DNA of 64,000 bases from Sulfitobacter donghicola DSW-25 = KCTC 12864 = JCM 14565 (GCF_000622405.1 NZ_JASF01000005.1:930001-994000); one strand, 5' to 3'. Shown: positions 33,006-43,920, numbered from the stretch's first letter. The notes: generated by a model not told the origin, from the letters alone. Made by a program: numbers and translations.

Positions 33006-36000
33006 CTAGATTTCCTCGACCTCCAAAACACCACTCAGAGAACGGATCGCACCTTTTATTTTGGGGGTCACGGGGAATTCAGCCCCCAAATCCACTTCCA
33101 CCTCACCCGGCAGGGCCGGATCCATCAGACACAAGTGAACCGGTCCTTTTCCGCCTGTCCTAGCGGCCTGTTTCGCCCCTGCCAGCACTTCGGCAACCGA
33201 GGCAACGGCATTCGGGCTTTCGATAAAGATGCGCAGGCCCATCCCGCCGACATCCGCCACAGCCATTTCAATCGGCGCAACGCTGCGCCCCAATAGCTTT
33301 AGCTGGTCGCTTTCCATAGTCGCCTCAACCGTGACAACAACCTTTGATCCCGTTTCCAGATGATCGCGGCACGCTTCCAACGTATCCGAAAACAGCGTGA
33401 CCTCATACGCGCCAGCCGGATCAGACATCTGCGCAAAGGCAAACCTGTTGCCGCGCGCTGATTTACGCTCTTGCCGCCCTGCGACAACGCCCGCCAGCCG
33501 CGCATTCATTGCGCCGCGATCCGCCACCTTATCCGTCAACTCATCCAGCGTCAGGAAAGGCACCCCACGGTCGTTACCCCATTTGCGTTTGAGCGGCCCC
33601 ATGTAATCATCCAACGGGTGACCAGACAGGTAAAAGCCAACCGCCTTGAACTCTTCGGTCAGCCGCTCTGGTGCTTCCCAATCATCTACGGGTGACATGC
33701 GCGGTTCGGGCAGATCATCCCCTGCTTCACCGAAAAGGGAAACCTGATTAGACGCCTTCTGTTCGTGAATAGCCGCAGAATAGGCGACCAGCCCATCCAG
33801 CGCGCCAAACACGCGGCGGCGATTGGAATCCAGCACATCAAATGCGCCTGATCGTGCCAGCATCTCCAGCGGACGTTTACCGACACGCTTCAGGTCAACA
33901 CGCCGCGCCAAATCATAGAGTGTAGCAAAGGGTTTACCGTCCCTGCCCTCGGTGATCAGCTTCATCGCCTCTACACCAACGTTCTTAAGCGCGCCCAGCG
34001 CATAAACCAGAGCCCCATCCACAACCTTAAACGTCGCATCCGAGCGGTTCACGCAGGGCGGCACCCACGGAAGCTCAAGCCGCTTGCGGACCTCTTCGAA
34101 ATACACGGCCAGTTTGTCGGTCAGGTGAATATCGCAGTTCATCACGCCCGCCATAAATTCAACAGGGTGGTTCGCCTTGAGCCATGCCGTCTGATAGCTC
34201 ACCACCGCATAAGCGGCCGCGTGGGATTTGTTAAAGCCGTAGTTGGCGAATTTCTCCAAAAGGTCGAAAACTTCCGAGGCCTTCTTTTTATCGACGCCAT
34301 TTTCCATGGCGCCTTTTTCGAACTTCGGACGTTCCTTCGCCATTTCTTCGGCGATCTTTTTACCCATGGCGCGGCGCAACAGGTCAGCCCCGCCCAGCGA
34401 ATAACCCGCCATCACCTGAGCAATCTGCATAACCTGTTCTTGGTAAACAATAATGCCCTGAGTTTCCTCTAGGATATGGTCAATAGACGGGTGGACGGAT
34501 TCCCGTTCTTTCTGACCGTTTTTCACCTCGCAATAGGTCGGAATATTCTCCATCGGACCCGGACGGTACAGCGCCACAAGGGCAACAATATCCTCGATAC
34601 AGTTGGGCTTCATGCGCTTCAGCGCATCCATCATCCCCGAGCTTTCCACCTGAAAAACCGCAACCGTTTTGGCCGCTGCATACAGCTTGTAGGACGCCTC
34701 ATCATCCAGCGGGATGGTCGCGATATCGTCTAGCAGCCCCTCTGGCGGTTCAAATAGCTCGGTTCCGTCTGCGGAGATATGCAAATGCCGACCCGACGCT
34801 TTGATCTGGTCCACCGCGTTTTGGATCACGGTCAGGGTTTTAAGCCCCAAAAAGTCGAACTTGACCAACCCTGCTTGTTCGACCCATTTCATGTTGAACT
34901 GGGTGGCAGGCATATCAGATCGAGGATCCTGATAAAGCGGCACTAGCGCGTCTAACGGACGATCACCAATCACCACACCCGCCGCGTGTGTCGAAGCGTT
35001 GCGCAGCAAGCCTTCCACCTGCTGGCCATACTCCAACAGCCGCGCAACAACCTCTTCGGACCTCGCCTCTTCGCGCAAGCGCGGCTCATCCGCCAATGCT
35101 TTTTCGATGCTGACAGGTTTCACGCCCTCCACGGGGATCATCTTGCTTAGGCGATCTACCTGACCGTAAGGCATCTGCAAAACGCGCCCGATGTCGCGCA
35201 CGGCCGCTTTGGACAAAAGCGCACCAAAGGTGATGATCTGCCCCACCTTGTCGCGGCCATATTTCTCCTGAACATAGCGGATCACCTCTTCGCGGCGATC
35301 CATGCAAAAGTCGATATCGAAATCGGGCATGGAAACCCGTTCGGGGTTCAAAAAGCGTTCGAACAACAGCGAATAGCGCAGCGGATCAAGATCGGTAATC
35401 AGCAACGCATAGGCCACCAAACTACCCGCACCAGAACCACGCCCTGGCCCAACAGGAATGCCCTGATCCTTGGCCCATTTAATGAAATCCGCAACGATCA
35501 GAAAATAGCCGGGAAATCCCATGCCCTCAATGATGCCCAGCTCAAACTCAAGCCGCTCTTCGTACACCGAAACTTCGGCAGCATGAGGAATGATCGCCAA
35601 CCGTGCCTTTAGCCCCTCTTGGGCCTGACGGCGCAGCTCGGCGACCTCGTCATCAGCAAACTTGGGAAGGATCGGATCGCGGCGATAGGATTGAAAGGCG
35701 CAGCGCTTGGCGATCTCGACTGTGTTTTCAATCGCTTCCGGCAGGTCAGCGAATAGCGTGACCATTTCGGCCTGTGATTTGAAATAATGCTGGGGCGACA
35801 GGCGGCGGCGGCCATCCTGTTGGTCCACATAGGCGCCCTCAGAAATGCAGATCAACGCATCGTGGGCTTCATACATTGACGAGGCTGGAAAATAGACATC
35901 ATTCGTCGCAACCAGCGGGATTTCCATGGCATAGGCCATCTCGATCAATCCCCGTTCAGTTGTGCGCTCGACCTCAGGTGCGCCGTTTTCTGTGGGGTGG

Positions 36001-36530
36001 CGTTGCAGCTCGACATAAAGGCGGTCACCGAAATAGCTGTGCAGCGATTTCATCAATTCTTCGGCGGCGGGGCGCTGGCCATTTTGCAGCAGCATCCCCA
36101 CAGGCCCGTTCGGCCCGCCCGTAAGACAAATCACATCCTCGCTGTTGGCGGCCAGTTCGTCCAACGTCACCTGAGGGATCGCGCCACCATTATCGAGATA
36201 TAGGCACGAGTTCAGCTTCATCAGATGCTCATACCCCCGCTCGGTCTGGGCAAGCAGGACTAACGGCGCTGGTGGGCGCGCACGCTCACCCGGTTGGGGT
36301 TTTACAAACTCCAGATCCACCTGACACCCGATGATCGGCTGGATACCAGCCCCCGACATAGCCACCGAAAACTCCAACGCCGCAAACATGTTGTTTGTAT
36401 CCGTCAGCGCAAGCGCGGGCATCTCGGCCTGCGCGCACATCGCGGGCAGCTTTTTCAGCCGCAACGCCCCTTCCAAAAGGGAATACTCGGTGTGGGTACG
36501 CAGGTGAATGAATCGAGGGGAATTGCTCAT
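33006..36530 (-). CDS. dnaE: DNA polymerase III alpha subunit
   Basis: This 1174-residue replicative polymerase catalytic subunit has an N-terminal PHP domain (HLRTHTEYSLLEGA), a palm with catalytic acids in PDFDIDFCMDRREEVI, and further PolC-type fingers (GKKIAEEMAKERPKFEKGA; NYGFNKSHAAAYA). An OB-fold tRNA_anti-like domain follows (LAGVVAGRQERKSARGNRFAF). Length and order match DnaE1. A short acidic end (SGVLEVEEI) follows the tau-binding region. It is an essential gene, evidence that this part is chromosome. Confidence 0.96.
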   Translation of the reverse strand: MSNSPRFIHLRTHTEYSLLEGALRLKKLPAMCAQAEMPALALTDTNNMFAALEFSVAMSGAGIQPIIGCQVDLEFVKPQPGERARPPAPLVLLAQTERGYEHLMKLNSCLYLDNGGAIPQVTLDELAANSEDVICLTGGPNGPVGMLLQNGQRPAAEELMKSLHSYFGDRLYVELQRHPTENGAPEVERTTERGLIEMAYAMEIPLVATNDVYFPASSMYEAHDALICISEGAYVDQQDGRRRLSPQHYFKSQAEMVTLFADLPEAIENTVEIAKRCAFQSYRRDPILPKFADDEVAELRRQAQEGLKARLAIIPHAAEVSVYEERLEFELGIIEGMGFPGYFLIVADFIKWAKDQGIPVGPGRGSGAGSLVAYALLITDLDPLRYSLLFERFLNPERVSMPDFDIDFCMDRREEVIRYVQEKYGRDKVGQIITFGALLSKAAVRDIGRVLQMPYGQVDRLSKMIPVEGVKPVSIEKALADEPRLREEARSEEVVARLLEYGQQVEGLLRNASTHAAGVVIGDRPLDALVPLYQDPRSDMPATQFNMKWVEQAGLVKFDFLGLKTLTVIQNAVDQIKASGRHLHISADGTELFEPPEGLLDDIATIPLDDEASYKLYAAAKTVAVFQVESSGMMDALKRMKPNCIEDIVALVALYRPGPMENIPTYCEVKNGQKERESVHPSIDHILEETQGIIVYQEQVMQIAQVMAGYSLGGADLLRRAMGKKIAEEMAKERPKFEKGAMENGVDKKKASEVFDLLEKFANYGFNKSHAAAYAVVSYQTAWLKANHPVEFMAGVMNCDIHLTDKLAVYFEEVRKRLELPWVPPCVNRSDATFKVVDGALVYALGALKNVGVEAMKLITEGRDGKPFATLYDLARRVDLKRVGKRPLEMLARSGAFDVLDSNRRRVFGALDGLVAYSAAIHEQKASNQVSLFGEAGDDLPEPRMSPVDDWEAPERLTEEFKAVGFYLSGHPLDDYMGPLKRKWGNDRGVPFLTLDELTDKVADRGAMNARLAGVVAGRQERKSARGNRFAFAQMSDPAGAYEVTLFSDTLEACRDHLETGSKVVVTVEATMESDQLKLLGRSVAPIEMAVADVGGMGLRIFIESPNAVASVAEVLAGAKQAARTGGKGPVHLCLMDPALPGEVEVDLGAEFPVTPKIKGAIRSLSGVLEVEEI

Positions 36531-36793
36531 GGCATGAGTGTAATCGCAATCTCGAAGAGCCTCTATAGGGAAATGAGGGCCACGCCAGCCATCCCCTAAA
36601 TCCGCTAACCCTAGCGAAAGAACAGTGACGCAATTACAGGCAGTTAGGGCGCTGGAATTTCAATAGCGCACCCTTACTTGGCCAAAATGCTTGCCAAATC
36701 CCTGCTCCGCGCCGTAGCCTGTGTCAGGCTTGTGTTCTACGCCGCATCGAACGCATCTCGCTTAGAATTTGGTACCGCGGCAGAGTTCTTCCC

Positions 36794-38185
36794 ATGCACG
36801 TTTCGTTTTCGCTCAATGGGTCGCCTGTCACTTTGACGAACCCTTCCCCGACGATGACCCTATTGGACTGGCTGCGCGAACACCAAAACCTGAAAGGCAC
36901 CAAAGAAGGCTGCAATGAAGGGGATTGTGGGGCCTGCACAGTGATGGTCACCGATGCCGATGGCGCGCGCGCCCTCAATGCTTGCATCCTTTTTCTTCCG
37001 CAACTTTCCGGCAAACATGTCACCACCGTAGAGGGGTTGGCCGCGCCAGATGGGCAACTGCATCCGGTGCAAACCGCGATGATCGACCACCACGGCAGCC
37101 AATGCGGTTTCTGCACCCCCGGCTTTGTGATGAGCATGGCAACATCGCACGTAAACGGCGAAACCGATCATGATACCGCTTTGGCTGGCAACCTGTGCCG
37201 CTGCACCGGCTATGCCCCGATTATACGTGCGGCAAAAGCTGCCGAAGGTGCGGATATCCCGCCCCATTTGCCTCGGGCTGCGGGGTTCACGGCGCCCAGT
37301 CTGCAAGACACGGCATCTTCCACGCCGCCTTCTTTCCACCAACCCCACTCTTCTGATGAACTGGCCGAGATTTACACCTCAACCCCCGATGCGACGCTGA
37401 TCGCGGGTGCTACGGACGTGGGTTTATGGGTCACTAAACAGTTCCGCGAATTAGGGCCTGTTATCTTTTTATCAGGGTGCCAAGACCTGCGCGGCATCGA
37501 AAAAACTTCGCAGGGGTGGCGCATTGGTGCCATGACGACCATTGCCCAAGTTGAAACCACCCTTGCTAGTGATTTCCCCAGCCTCGGCGCCATGCTGCGA
37601 CGCTATGGTTCAAAACAGGTGCGCGCGGCAGCAACGATTGGGGGCAATATCGCAAACGGCTCCCCCATTGGGGACGCAAGCCCTGCTATGATCGCTTTGG
37701 GGGCCTCACTACATTTGAGGCGCGGTGCAGAGCGGCGGCAAATACCAATAGAGGATTTCTTTATCTCTTATGGCAAACAGGACCGCCAGCAGGGCGAATT
37801 CGTCGAGGCGATCACAATCCCCAAGCAAGCGGATAGCCTGTTCTGTTACAAGTTATCCAAACGCTTTGATCAGGATATTTCAGCTGTTTGTGGCTGTTTC
37901 AACCTACCCAACGACGGCAAAACATTCGGTAGCGTACGGATGGCGTTTGGCGGCATGGCTGGCACCCCGTCCCGTGCGCTTCGGGCCGAGGCCAAACTGT
38001 CTGGAAAGACCGTCACACTGCAATCCATTACAGAAGCCGCCGAAGCCATGGCCGAGGATTACACCCCCCTCACAGACATGCGCGCATCAGCCAGCTACCG
38101 TATGCAAGCGGCGCAAAATCTGTTGCGGCGGGCCTTTTTCGACATCACAGGCGCTCAAACCGATGTGCAGGGGGTTTCGCTATGA
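36794..38185 (+). CDS. xdhA: Xanthine dehydrogenase small subunit (2Fe-2S and FAD)
   Basis: This 463-residue subunit has an N-terminal ferredoxin-like cluster (CNEGDCGACTV), a second 2Fe-2S domain (CGFCTPGFVMS, then CRCTGY), and an FAD-binding domain (LIAGATDVGLWV; TIGGNIANGSPIGD). It passes electrons from the Mo site to NAD. It overlaps xdhB by four bases (ATGA). It starts the purine operon, divergent from dnaE. Confidence 0.94.
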   Translation: MHVSFSLNGSPVTLTNPSPTMTLLDWLREHQNLKGTKEGCNEGDCGACTVMVTDADGARALNACILFLPQLSGKHVTTVEGLAAPDGQLHPVQTAMIDHHGSQCGFCTPGFVMSMATSHVNGETDHDTALAGNLCRCTGYAPIIRAAKAAEGADIPPHLPRAAGFTAPSLQDTASSTPPSFHQPHSSDELAEIYTSTPDATLIAGATDVGLWVTKQFRELGPVIFLSGCQDLRGIEKTSQGWRIGAMTTIAQVETTLASDFPSLGAMLRRYGSKQVRAAATIGGNIANGSPIGDASPAMIALGASLHLRRGAERRQIPIEDFFISYGKQDRQQGEFVEAITIPKQADSLFCYKLSKRFDQDISAVCGCFNLPNDGKTFGSVRMAFGGMAGTPSRALRAEAKLSGKTVTLQSITEAAEAMAEDYTPLTDMRASASYRMQAAQNLLRRAFFDITGAQTDVQGVSL

Positions 38186-40464
38186 GCGCTTCGAAGTCTC
38201 TGCCCCATGATGCGGCGCGCCTGCATGTTACGGGTGCCGCGCGGTATATAGATGATGCACCGACGCCAAATGGCACATTACATCTGGCTTTTGGCGTCAG
38301 TACGCAGGCGTATGGTGAAATAGCCGCAATGGATCTGAGCGCTGTCAAAAACTGCGCTGGCGTCATCGCCGTATTAACCGCAGATGATCTGCCCTTTGAA
38401 AATGATGTCTCCCCCTCCAATCACGACGAGCCTCTATTGGCCATGGGTGAGGTTCACTATATCGGCCAGCCGATATTCCTAGTCATTGCAACCAGCCACC
38501 GCGCCGCCCGTTTTGCTGCGCAGCAGGGGCAAATCGACTATGATATCAAAACACCGATCCTAAGCATCGACGAGGCCCTCGCAGCCGACAGCCGATTTGA
38601 GGAAGGGCCGCGCATCTATTCCAATGGGGATGCAGCAGCTGCGCTCGCTAAGGCGACAAACCGGTTGTCGGGGCAGCTAGAAGTTGGTGGGCAGGAGCAT
38701 TTCTATCTGGAAGGCCAAGCGGCCTTTGCCCTGCCCGGTGAAGATGGCGAGATGTTCGTGCAAAGCTCGACCCAGCACCCTACCGAAATTCAGCACAAAG
38801 TCGCCGAGGCCATTGGCCTGCCCATGCATGCCGTCCGCGTTGAAACACGCCGCATGGGTGGTGGATTTGGGGGCAAGGAAAGTCAGGGGAACGCTTTGGC
38901 CGTGTCCTGCGCAATCGCGGCCCGTGCCACTGGCAAACCTTGCAAGATGCGATACGACCGCGACGATGACATGACCATCACCGGCAAGCGCCATGATTTC
39001 CGAATAGAATACGATGTCGGTTTTGACGGCGACGGTCGGGTCACGGGGATCGCGTTTACCCACTATGCGCGCTGTGGCTGGGCGATGGATCTTAGCCTGC
39101 CTGTCGCGGACCGTGCGATGCTGCATGCTGATAATGCCTATCACCTTCCAGACATCCGGATTACTTCGCATCGCTTAAGGACCAACACACAAAGCGCAAC
39201 TGCCTTTCGCGGGTTTGGCGGCCCTCAGGGGGTTGTCGGGATCGAACGGGTGATGGACCACATCGCCAGCCATCTGGATCTCGACCCGCTGGCCGTGCGG
39301 CGCAAAAATTACTACCAAGACGACGATACCGAACAAACCACGCCTTATCGGCAGCCCGTAAAAGATTGCATCATCAACAGCCTGACCAATCGGCTAAGCA
39401 CAGATGCCACCTATGCCGAACGCCGCGCCGAGATACAGAGCTGGAACGCCCAGCAGCCCGTTCTAAAACGTGGCATCGCGCTTACCCCCGTCAAATTTGG
39501 CATTTCCTTTACCCTCACACATCTCAATCAGGCGGGGGCATTGGTGCATGTCTATCAAGACGGCTCGATTCATCTAAACCACGGCGGCACCGAGATGGGC
39601 CAAGGCCTATTTCAAAAACTCGCCCAAATTGCGGCATCAGAATTTGGCGTCCCGATAGAGCTGGTCAAGATCACGGCAACCGATACGGCGAAAGTTCCCA
39701 ACACCTCTGCGACCGCCGCCAGTTCGGGCACCGATCTAAACGGGATGGCCGTTCTGGATGCCTGCACAACCATACGCAACCGAATGGCGCAGCACCTAAG
39801 CGAAAGCGCCGGATGCCCGCTCGACAGTATTTCCTTTAAAAATGGCCACGTCAGTATAGGCAACCAGACGCTCGGCTTTGCCGAGGCTGCGCAGCGTTGT
39901 TATCAATCGCGTATCAGCCTGTCTGCTACGGGTTTTTATAAAACCCCTGATATCCAATGGGATCGGATCAAAGGGGAAGGCCAACCGTTTTTCTACTTTG
40001 CATATGGCGCCGCGATCACCGAGGTCGTGATCAATACACTTACAGGCGAGAACCGCATTTTGCGCGCCGATATCCTGCATGACGCGGGGCAATCCCTTAA
40101 CCCCGCATTGGATATCGGGCAGGTTGAGGGCGGTTATGTTCAAGGGGCGGGGTGGCTTACAACCGAAGAGCTGGTTTGGGATGATCGCGGGGCCCTGAAA
40201 ACCCATGCTCCCTCGACCTATAAAATACCTGCCTGCTCGGATCGGCCAGATATCTTTAACGTCGCCCTTTGGGATCAACCAAACCCCGCGCGCACGATCT
40301 ACCGTTCTAAAGCCGTAGGCGAGCCTCCGTTTATGTTGGGCATATCCGCATGGTCCGCCCTTGCGGATGCAATTGCCAACTGTGGCCCCGCCTACCCAGA
40401 CCTGCAAACCCCAGCAACGGCAGAGGCGGTTCTGGCAGCTGTGGAACGGGCGCGCGATGGCTGA
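38182..40464 (+). CDS. xdhB: Xanthine dehydrogenase large subunit (molybdopterin)
   Basis: A 760-residue molybdenum hydroxylase subunit that oxidises hypoxanthine and xanthine toward urate. Mo-cofactor motifs include RMGGGFGGKESQ, TAFRGFGGPQG, GGTEMGQG and the end motif KAVGEPPFMLG, which holds the catalytic Glu. The N-terminal domain begins HVTGAARYIDDAP. The last eight bases overlap the start of xdhC, so all three genes are co-translated. Confidence 0.94.
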   Translation: MSASKSLPHDAARLHVTGAARYIDDAPTPNGTLHLAFGVSTQAYGEIAAMDLSAVKNCAGVIAVLTADDLPFENDVSPSNHDEPLLAMGEVHYIGQPIFLVIATSHRAARFAAQQGQIDYDIKTPILSIDEALAADSRFEEGPRIYSNGDAAAALAKATNRLSGQLEVGGQEHFYLEGQAAFALPGEDGEMFVQSSTQHPTEIQHKVAEAIGLPMHAVRVETRRMGGGFGGKESQGNALAVSCAIAARATGKPCKMRYDRDDDMTITGKRHDFRIEYDVGFDGDGRVTGIAFTHYARCGWAMDLSLPVADRAMLHADNAYHLPDIRITSHRLRTNTQSATAFRGFGGPQGVVGIERVMDHIASHLDLDPLAVRRKNYYQDDDTEQTTPYRQPVKDCIINSLTNRLSTDATYAERRAEIQSWNAQQPVLKRGIALTPVKFGISFTLTHLNQAGALVHVYQDGSIHLNHGGTEMGQGLFQKLAQIAASEFGVPIELVKITATDTAKVPNTSATAASSGTDLNGMAVLDACTTIRNRMAQHLSESAGCPLDSISFKNGHVSIGNQTLGFAEAAQRCYQSRISLSATGFYKTPDIQWDRIKGEGQPFFYFAYGAAITEVVINTLTGENRILRADILHDAGQSLNPALDIGQVEGGYVQGAGWLTTEELVWDDRGALKTHAPSTYKIPACSDRPDIFNVALWDQPNPARTIYRSKAVGEPPFMLGISAWSALADAIANCGPAYPDLQTPATAEAVLAAVERARDG

Positions 40465-41209
40465 GGCGATCTGGATTGAAATCACCAAGGTCCGCGGCTC
40501 TGCCCCTCGTGATGCGGGGACCGTGATGAAGATCACGGCGACAGACACAAATGGAACCATTGGCGGCGGCGCGTTGGAATACCGTGCCATCGCCACTGCG
40601 CGTAAAATCCTAGATGCTAACGCGCCCGAACAAACCGAGACGATCCCACTAGGCCCAAGTTTAGGCCAATGCTGCGGGGGCGTTGTTACACTAAATTACT
40701 CCTACGCCCCAAAAGGGTTCGTCGCGTTGGATCAGTTCCACGTCCACCAACTGAAACCAAACCCTTCCCATCCCAAATTTCTTTGGGTTTGGGGTGCAGG
40801 CCATGTAGGGCGCGAGGTAATTGCCCAGTCCCATCCGCAGGCATTTAACATCACATGGGTGGACAGCACCGCAGATCGTTTTCCCAAACGCAATTACAAA
40901 CACGTCACCATCACCCCAGCCGCTGACATGCCGCGCCTCGCGGCGCGCGCGCCAACCTACGCCCATCACCTCATCTTTACCTATTCACACGAGATAGACC
41001 TTGGCCTGTGCGCCGCTTTGCTAAAACGCGGGGCCGCCAGCATTGGGCTGATCGGATCAGAGACCAAATGGGCACGGTTTTCCAAGCGCCTGCGCGAAAT
41101 GGGCCTTGATCCCAGCCCGATCACCTGCCCCATTGGGGATAAATCTCTTGGCAAAGCCCCCCACGCCATTGCACAAGGCACGGTGCAATCGTTAATGGCC
41201 AGCAAATAA
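40457..41209 (+). CDS. xdhC: Xanthine dehydrogenase accessory protein
   Basis: A 250-residue XdhC/CoxF-family maturation factor that inserts the sulfurated Mo cofactor. Motifs are GSAPRDAGTVMKI, GGGALEYRAI, LGQCCGGVV with the conserved Cys pair, and a Rossmann segment VWGAGHVGREV followed by GLIGSETKWARF. The ATG at 40457 lies within the xdhB end. The stop is 16 bp from the ABC ATPase gene, so the transport genes probably share the transcript. Confidence 0.92.
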   Translation: MAEAIWIEITKVRGSAPRDAGTVMKITATDTNGTIGGGALEYRAIATARKILDANAPEQTETIPLGPSLGQCCGGVVTLNYSYAPKGFVALDQFHVHQLKPNPSHPKFLWVWGAGHVGREVIAQSHPQAFNITWVDSTADRFPKRNYKHVTITPAADMPRLAARAPTYAHHLIFTYSHEIDLGLCAALLKRGAASIGLIGSETKWARFSKRLREMGLDPSPITCPIGDKSLGKAPHAIAQGTVQSLMASK

Positions 41210-41225
41210 CGCAAGGTTTTATCAC

Positions 41226-42743
41226 ATGACCCAACCGCTGTTATCCCTTTCGTCTCTGACCAAAGCCTATCCTGGTGTGATCGCGAACGAAGACGTATCG
41301 CTAAGCATCGCCCCGGGTGAGGTGCACGCGTTGCTGGGGGAAAACGGCGCGGGGAAATCCACGCTTGTAAAGATGATCTATGGGTTGGTGAAACCCGACA
41401 GCGGCCAGATGCAGATGAATGGGGCCCCTTTTGCCCCCTCTGAACCGCGACAAGCCCGTGCGGCAGGTGTCGGGATGGTTTTTCAACATTTCTCGCTGTT
41501 CGACGCCCTAAGCGTGGCCGAAAACATCGCCCTTGGCATGGAGAACGCGCCAAAGCTAAACGCGCTGTCTGCACGGATCACCGAAGTCTCCGAGGCCTAT
41601 GGCCTCCCGCTTGCGCCTGATCGCATCGTCGGTGACCTGTCCGCAGGGGAACGCCAGCGCGTCGAGATCATTCGCTGCCTCCTTCAAGACCCCAAACTGT
41701 TGATCATGGATGAACCGACATCGGTATTGACCCCTCAGGAGGTCGACGTTCTGTTCCAAACCCTGCGCAAGCTCAGCGCTGAAGGAACGGCAATTCTCTA
41801 TATCTCTCACAAACTCGAAGAAATCCGCACCCTCTGTGACAATGCTACGATCCTGCGTTTGGGTCAGGTTGTGGGCCATTGCGCACCACGCGAAACCACC
41901 GCACGAGACATGGCCGAGATGATGGTGGGCAAGCTGCTGCAAACCCCGACACGCGCAAGCCAAAGCGCGGGAGACGTTATGTTGAAACTATCCCGCCTCA
42001 GCGCTCCGGCCCCCAATGCCTTTGGCATGGCTCTGAAGGATATTTCGCTAGAGCTTCGCGCGGGCGAGATTTTGGGCATCGGCGGTGTTGCCGGAAATGG
42101 GCAGGACGAGCTGCTGGCCGCTCTTTCGGGTGAGCGGCCCGTGGGGCGTGGCATGCTGGATTTCAAAGGCGAAGACATTGGCGCGATGGGGCCAACTGCG
42201 CGGCGAAAACGCGGGATTTTAGCCGCGCCCGAAGAACGCATGGGGCATGCGGCGGCACCAGATATGTCGCTGATCGAAAACGCGATGTTAACAGGGGCAG
42301 TGCGCGAAAACCTCGACAAAGGCGGCTTTTTGGATTGGCAAGCCGCCACGCGTTTTGCAGAAAGCATCATATCGAAATTCGATGTCCGCACACCCAGCGC
42401 CAGATCAGCAGCGCGGTCGCTTTCTGGCGGGAACTTGCAGAAATTTGTCATCGGTCGCGAGGTGCTGCAGCGCCCTGAAGTTTTGGTTGTGAACCAGCCG
42501 ACTTGGGGGGTGGATGCCTCTGCTGCTGCGTCGATCCGCCAAGCCTTATTGGACCTTGCGCAAAACGGCGCGGCCTTGATTGTGATCAGTCAGGATTTGG
42601 ACGAGCTGATGGAGATTTCCGACCGCTTTGCCGCGTTGAACGAAGGGCGGCTATCCGAACCTCGCCCCGCGCAGGGGATCACCGTCGAAGAGATTGGCCT
42701 GTTGATGGGCGGCGCGCATGGGATGGAGGTTGCCCATGGTTGA
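41226..42743 (+). CDS. ABC transporter ATPase, BMP/nucleoside type (duplicated domain)
   Basis: A 505-residue protein with two ATPase domains, as in YufO/NupA and RbsA-like importers. The first has Walker A LLGENGAGKSTLV, signature DLSAGERQRVEI and Walker B LLIMDEPTSVL. The second has a weaker Walker A (IGGVAGNGQDELL), signature SLSGGNLQKFV and VLVVNQPTWGVD, with Asn/Gln changes, so only one site may hydrolyse well. It energises the two following permeases. The context with xdhABC points to purine nucleoside or base uptake. Confidence 0.92.
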   Translation: MTQPLLSLSSLTKAYPGVIANEDVSLSIAPGEVHALLGENGAGKSTLVKMIYGLVKPDSGQMQMNGAPFAPSEPRQARAAGVGMVFQHFSLFDALSVAENIALGMENAPKLNALSARITEVSEAYGLPLAPDRIVGDLSAGERQRVEIIRCLLQDPKLLIMDEPTSVLTPQEVDVLFQTLRKLSAEGTAILYISHKLEEIRTLCDNATILRLGQVVGHCAPRETTARDMAEMMVGKLLQTPTRASQSAGDVMLKLSRLSAPAPNAFGMALKDISLELRAGEILGIGGVAGNGQDELLAALSGERPVGRGMLDFKGEDIGAMGPTARRKRGILAAPEERMGHAAAPDMSLIENAMLTGAVRENLDKGGFLDWQAATRFAESIISKFDVRTPSARSAARSLSGGNLQKFVIGREVLQRPEVLVVNQPTWGVDASAAASIRQALLDLAQNGAALIVISQDLDELMEISDRFAALNEGRLSEPRPAQGITVEEIGLLMGGAHGMEVAHG

Positions 42744-42791
42744 TTTCTTGAATGCCTCTGCACGCTCTAGAGTGAAATTGGGAGAGCACGC

Positions 42792-43877
42792 ATGATTGCC
42801 TTGGTCAAACGCCCCGAACCTAGCAAAGCCTTTTCGCTGGCGGCACCCGTGCTGGCGGTTTTAGCAACGATGCTCTTTGGTGGGCTGCTCTTTTCGCTCC
42901 TTGGCAAAGACCCCATCGAGGCGATCAAAACGATCTTTTGGGAGCCCGTTTTTGGTGAATTCGCGTTCTTCTACCGCCCCCAGCTTTTGATTAAGGGGGC
43001 ACCTTTGGTTCTCATCGCGATCGGTCTTAGCCTTGGGTTCAAGGCTGGGATTTGGAACATCGGCGCCGAAGGGCAATACATCATGGGTGCGCTATTTGGC
43101 GCGGGTGTTGGCCTTGCGTTTTACCCGCTCGAGAGCGTGTTTATCTTTCCGCTGATGGTGTTGGCGGGTGCGTTTGGCGGATGGATTTGGGCGATGATAC
43201 CCGCGATCCTCAAGGTGAAATTCGGGACAAATGAAATCCTTGTTTCGCTCATGCTTGTCTATGTCGCAGAGCAATTCCTTGCCTCTATGTCTTTGGGACT
43301 GCTTAAAAACCCCGAGGGGTTCGGCTTTCCAGGGTCGCGGAACCTTCAACAATATAGCAGTGCGCATAATGCCGATCTGATTGCAGGGTCGGGTATGCAT
43401 TGGGGCGTGGTTGTGGCCTTTATCGCCGTCATTTTCGCCTATGTCCTCCTTTCCCGCCACCGATTGGGGTTTGCCATTCGGGTCACAGGCGATGCGCCGC
43501 GCGCGGCGGCGTTTTCTGGGGTGAACCCAACGCGGCTGGTTTTGTTTTGCCTCGGCATGTCTGGCCTGCTCGCTGGGCTTGCGGGGGTTTTCGAAGTGTC
43601 AGGGCCTGCGGGTCAGGTCACCATTGATTTCAATGTCGGCTATGGCTTCACAGCTATCATCGTGGCCTTCTTGGGGCGTTTGCATCCCGTTGGTATTTTG
43701 CTGGCTGGTGCGTTGATGGCGTTGACCTATATCGGCGGGGACATTGCACAATCCAAACTCGGCCTACCTGCCGCCGCCATTCAGGTTTTCCAAGGGATGC
43801 TGTTGTTCTTCCTTTTGGCGTTTGACCTGTTCACCAACTTCCGCTTGCGCATTGGCAACAGCGAGGTGTCAGCATGA
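42792..43877 (+). CDS. ABC transporter permease, BMP/nucleoside type (first)
   Basis: A 361-residue permease of the BPD_transp_2 (RbsC/NupP-like) family with about nine membrane segments. The conserved LGFKAGIWNIGAEGQ segment and GINPTRL-type cytoplasmic loop (here AFSGVNPTRLVLF) are present. It partners the next, shorter permease, as usual for BMP-type importers. It lies 48 bp after the ATPase, with GGGAG before the ATG. Confidence 0.9.
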   Translation: MIALVKRPEPSKAFSLAAPVLAVLATMLFGGLLFSLLGKDPIEAIKTIFWEPVFGEFAFFYRPQLLIKGAPLVLIAIGLSLGFKAGIWNIGAEGQYIMGALFGAGVGLAFYPLESVFIFPLMVLAGAFGGWIWAMIPAILKVKFGTNEILVSLMLVYVAEQFLASMSLGLLKNPEGFGFPGSRNLQQYSSAHNADLIAGSGMHWGVVVAFIAVIFAYVLLSRHRLGFAIRVTGDAPRAAAFSGVNPTRLVLFCLGMSGLLAGLAGVFEVSGPAGQVTIDFNVGYGFTAIIVAFLGRLHPVGILLAGALMALTYIGGDIAQSKLGLPAAAIQVFQGMLLFFLLAFDLFTNFRLRIGNSEVSA

Positions 43878-43920
43878 CCCGTTCGCAACCGATGCCAGCC
43901 CGTCAGAACGGAGGTCTGTG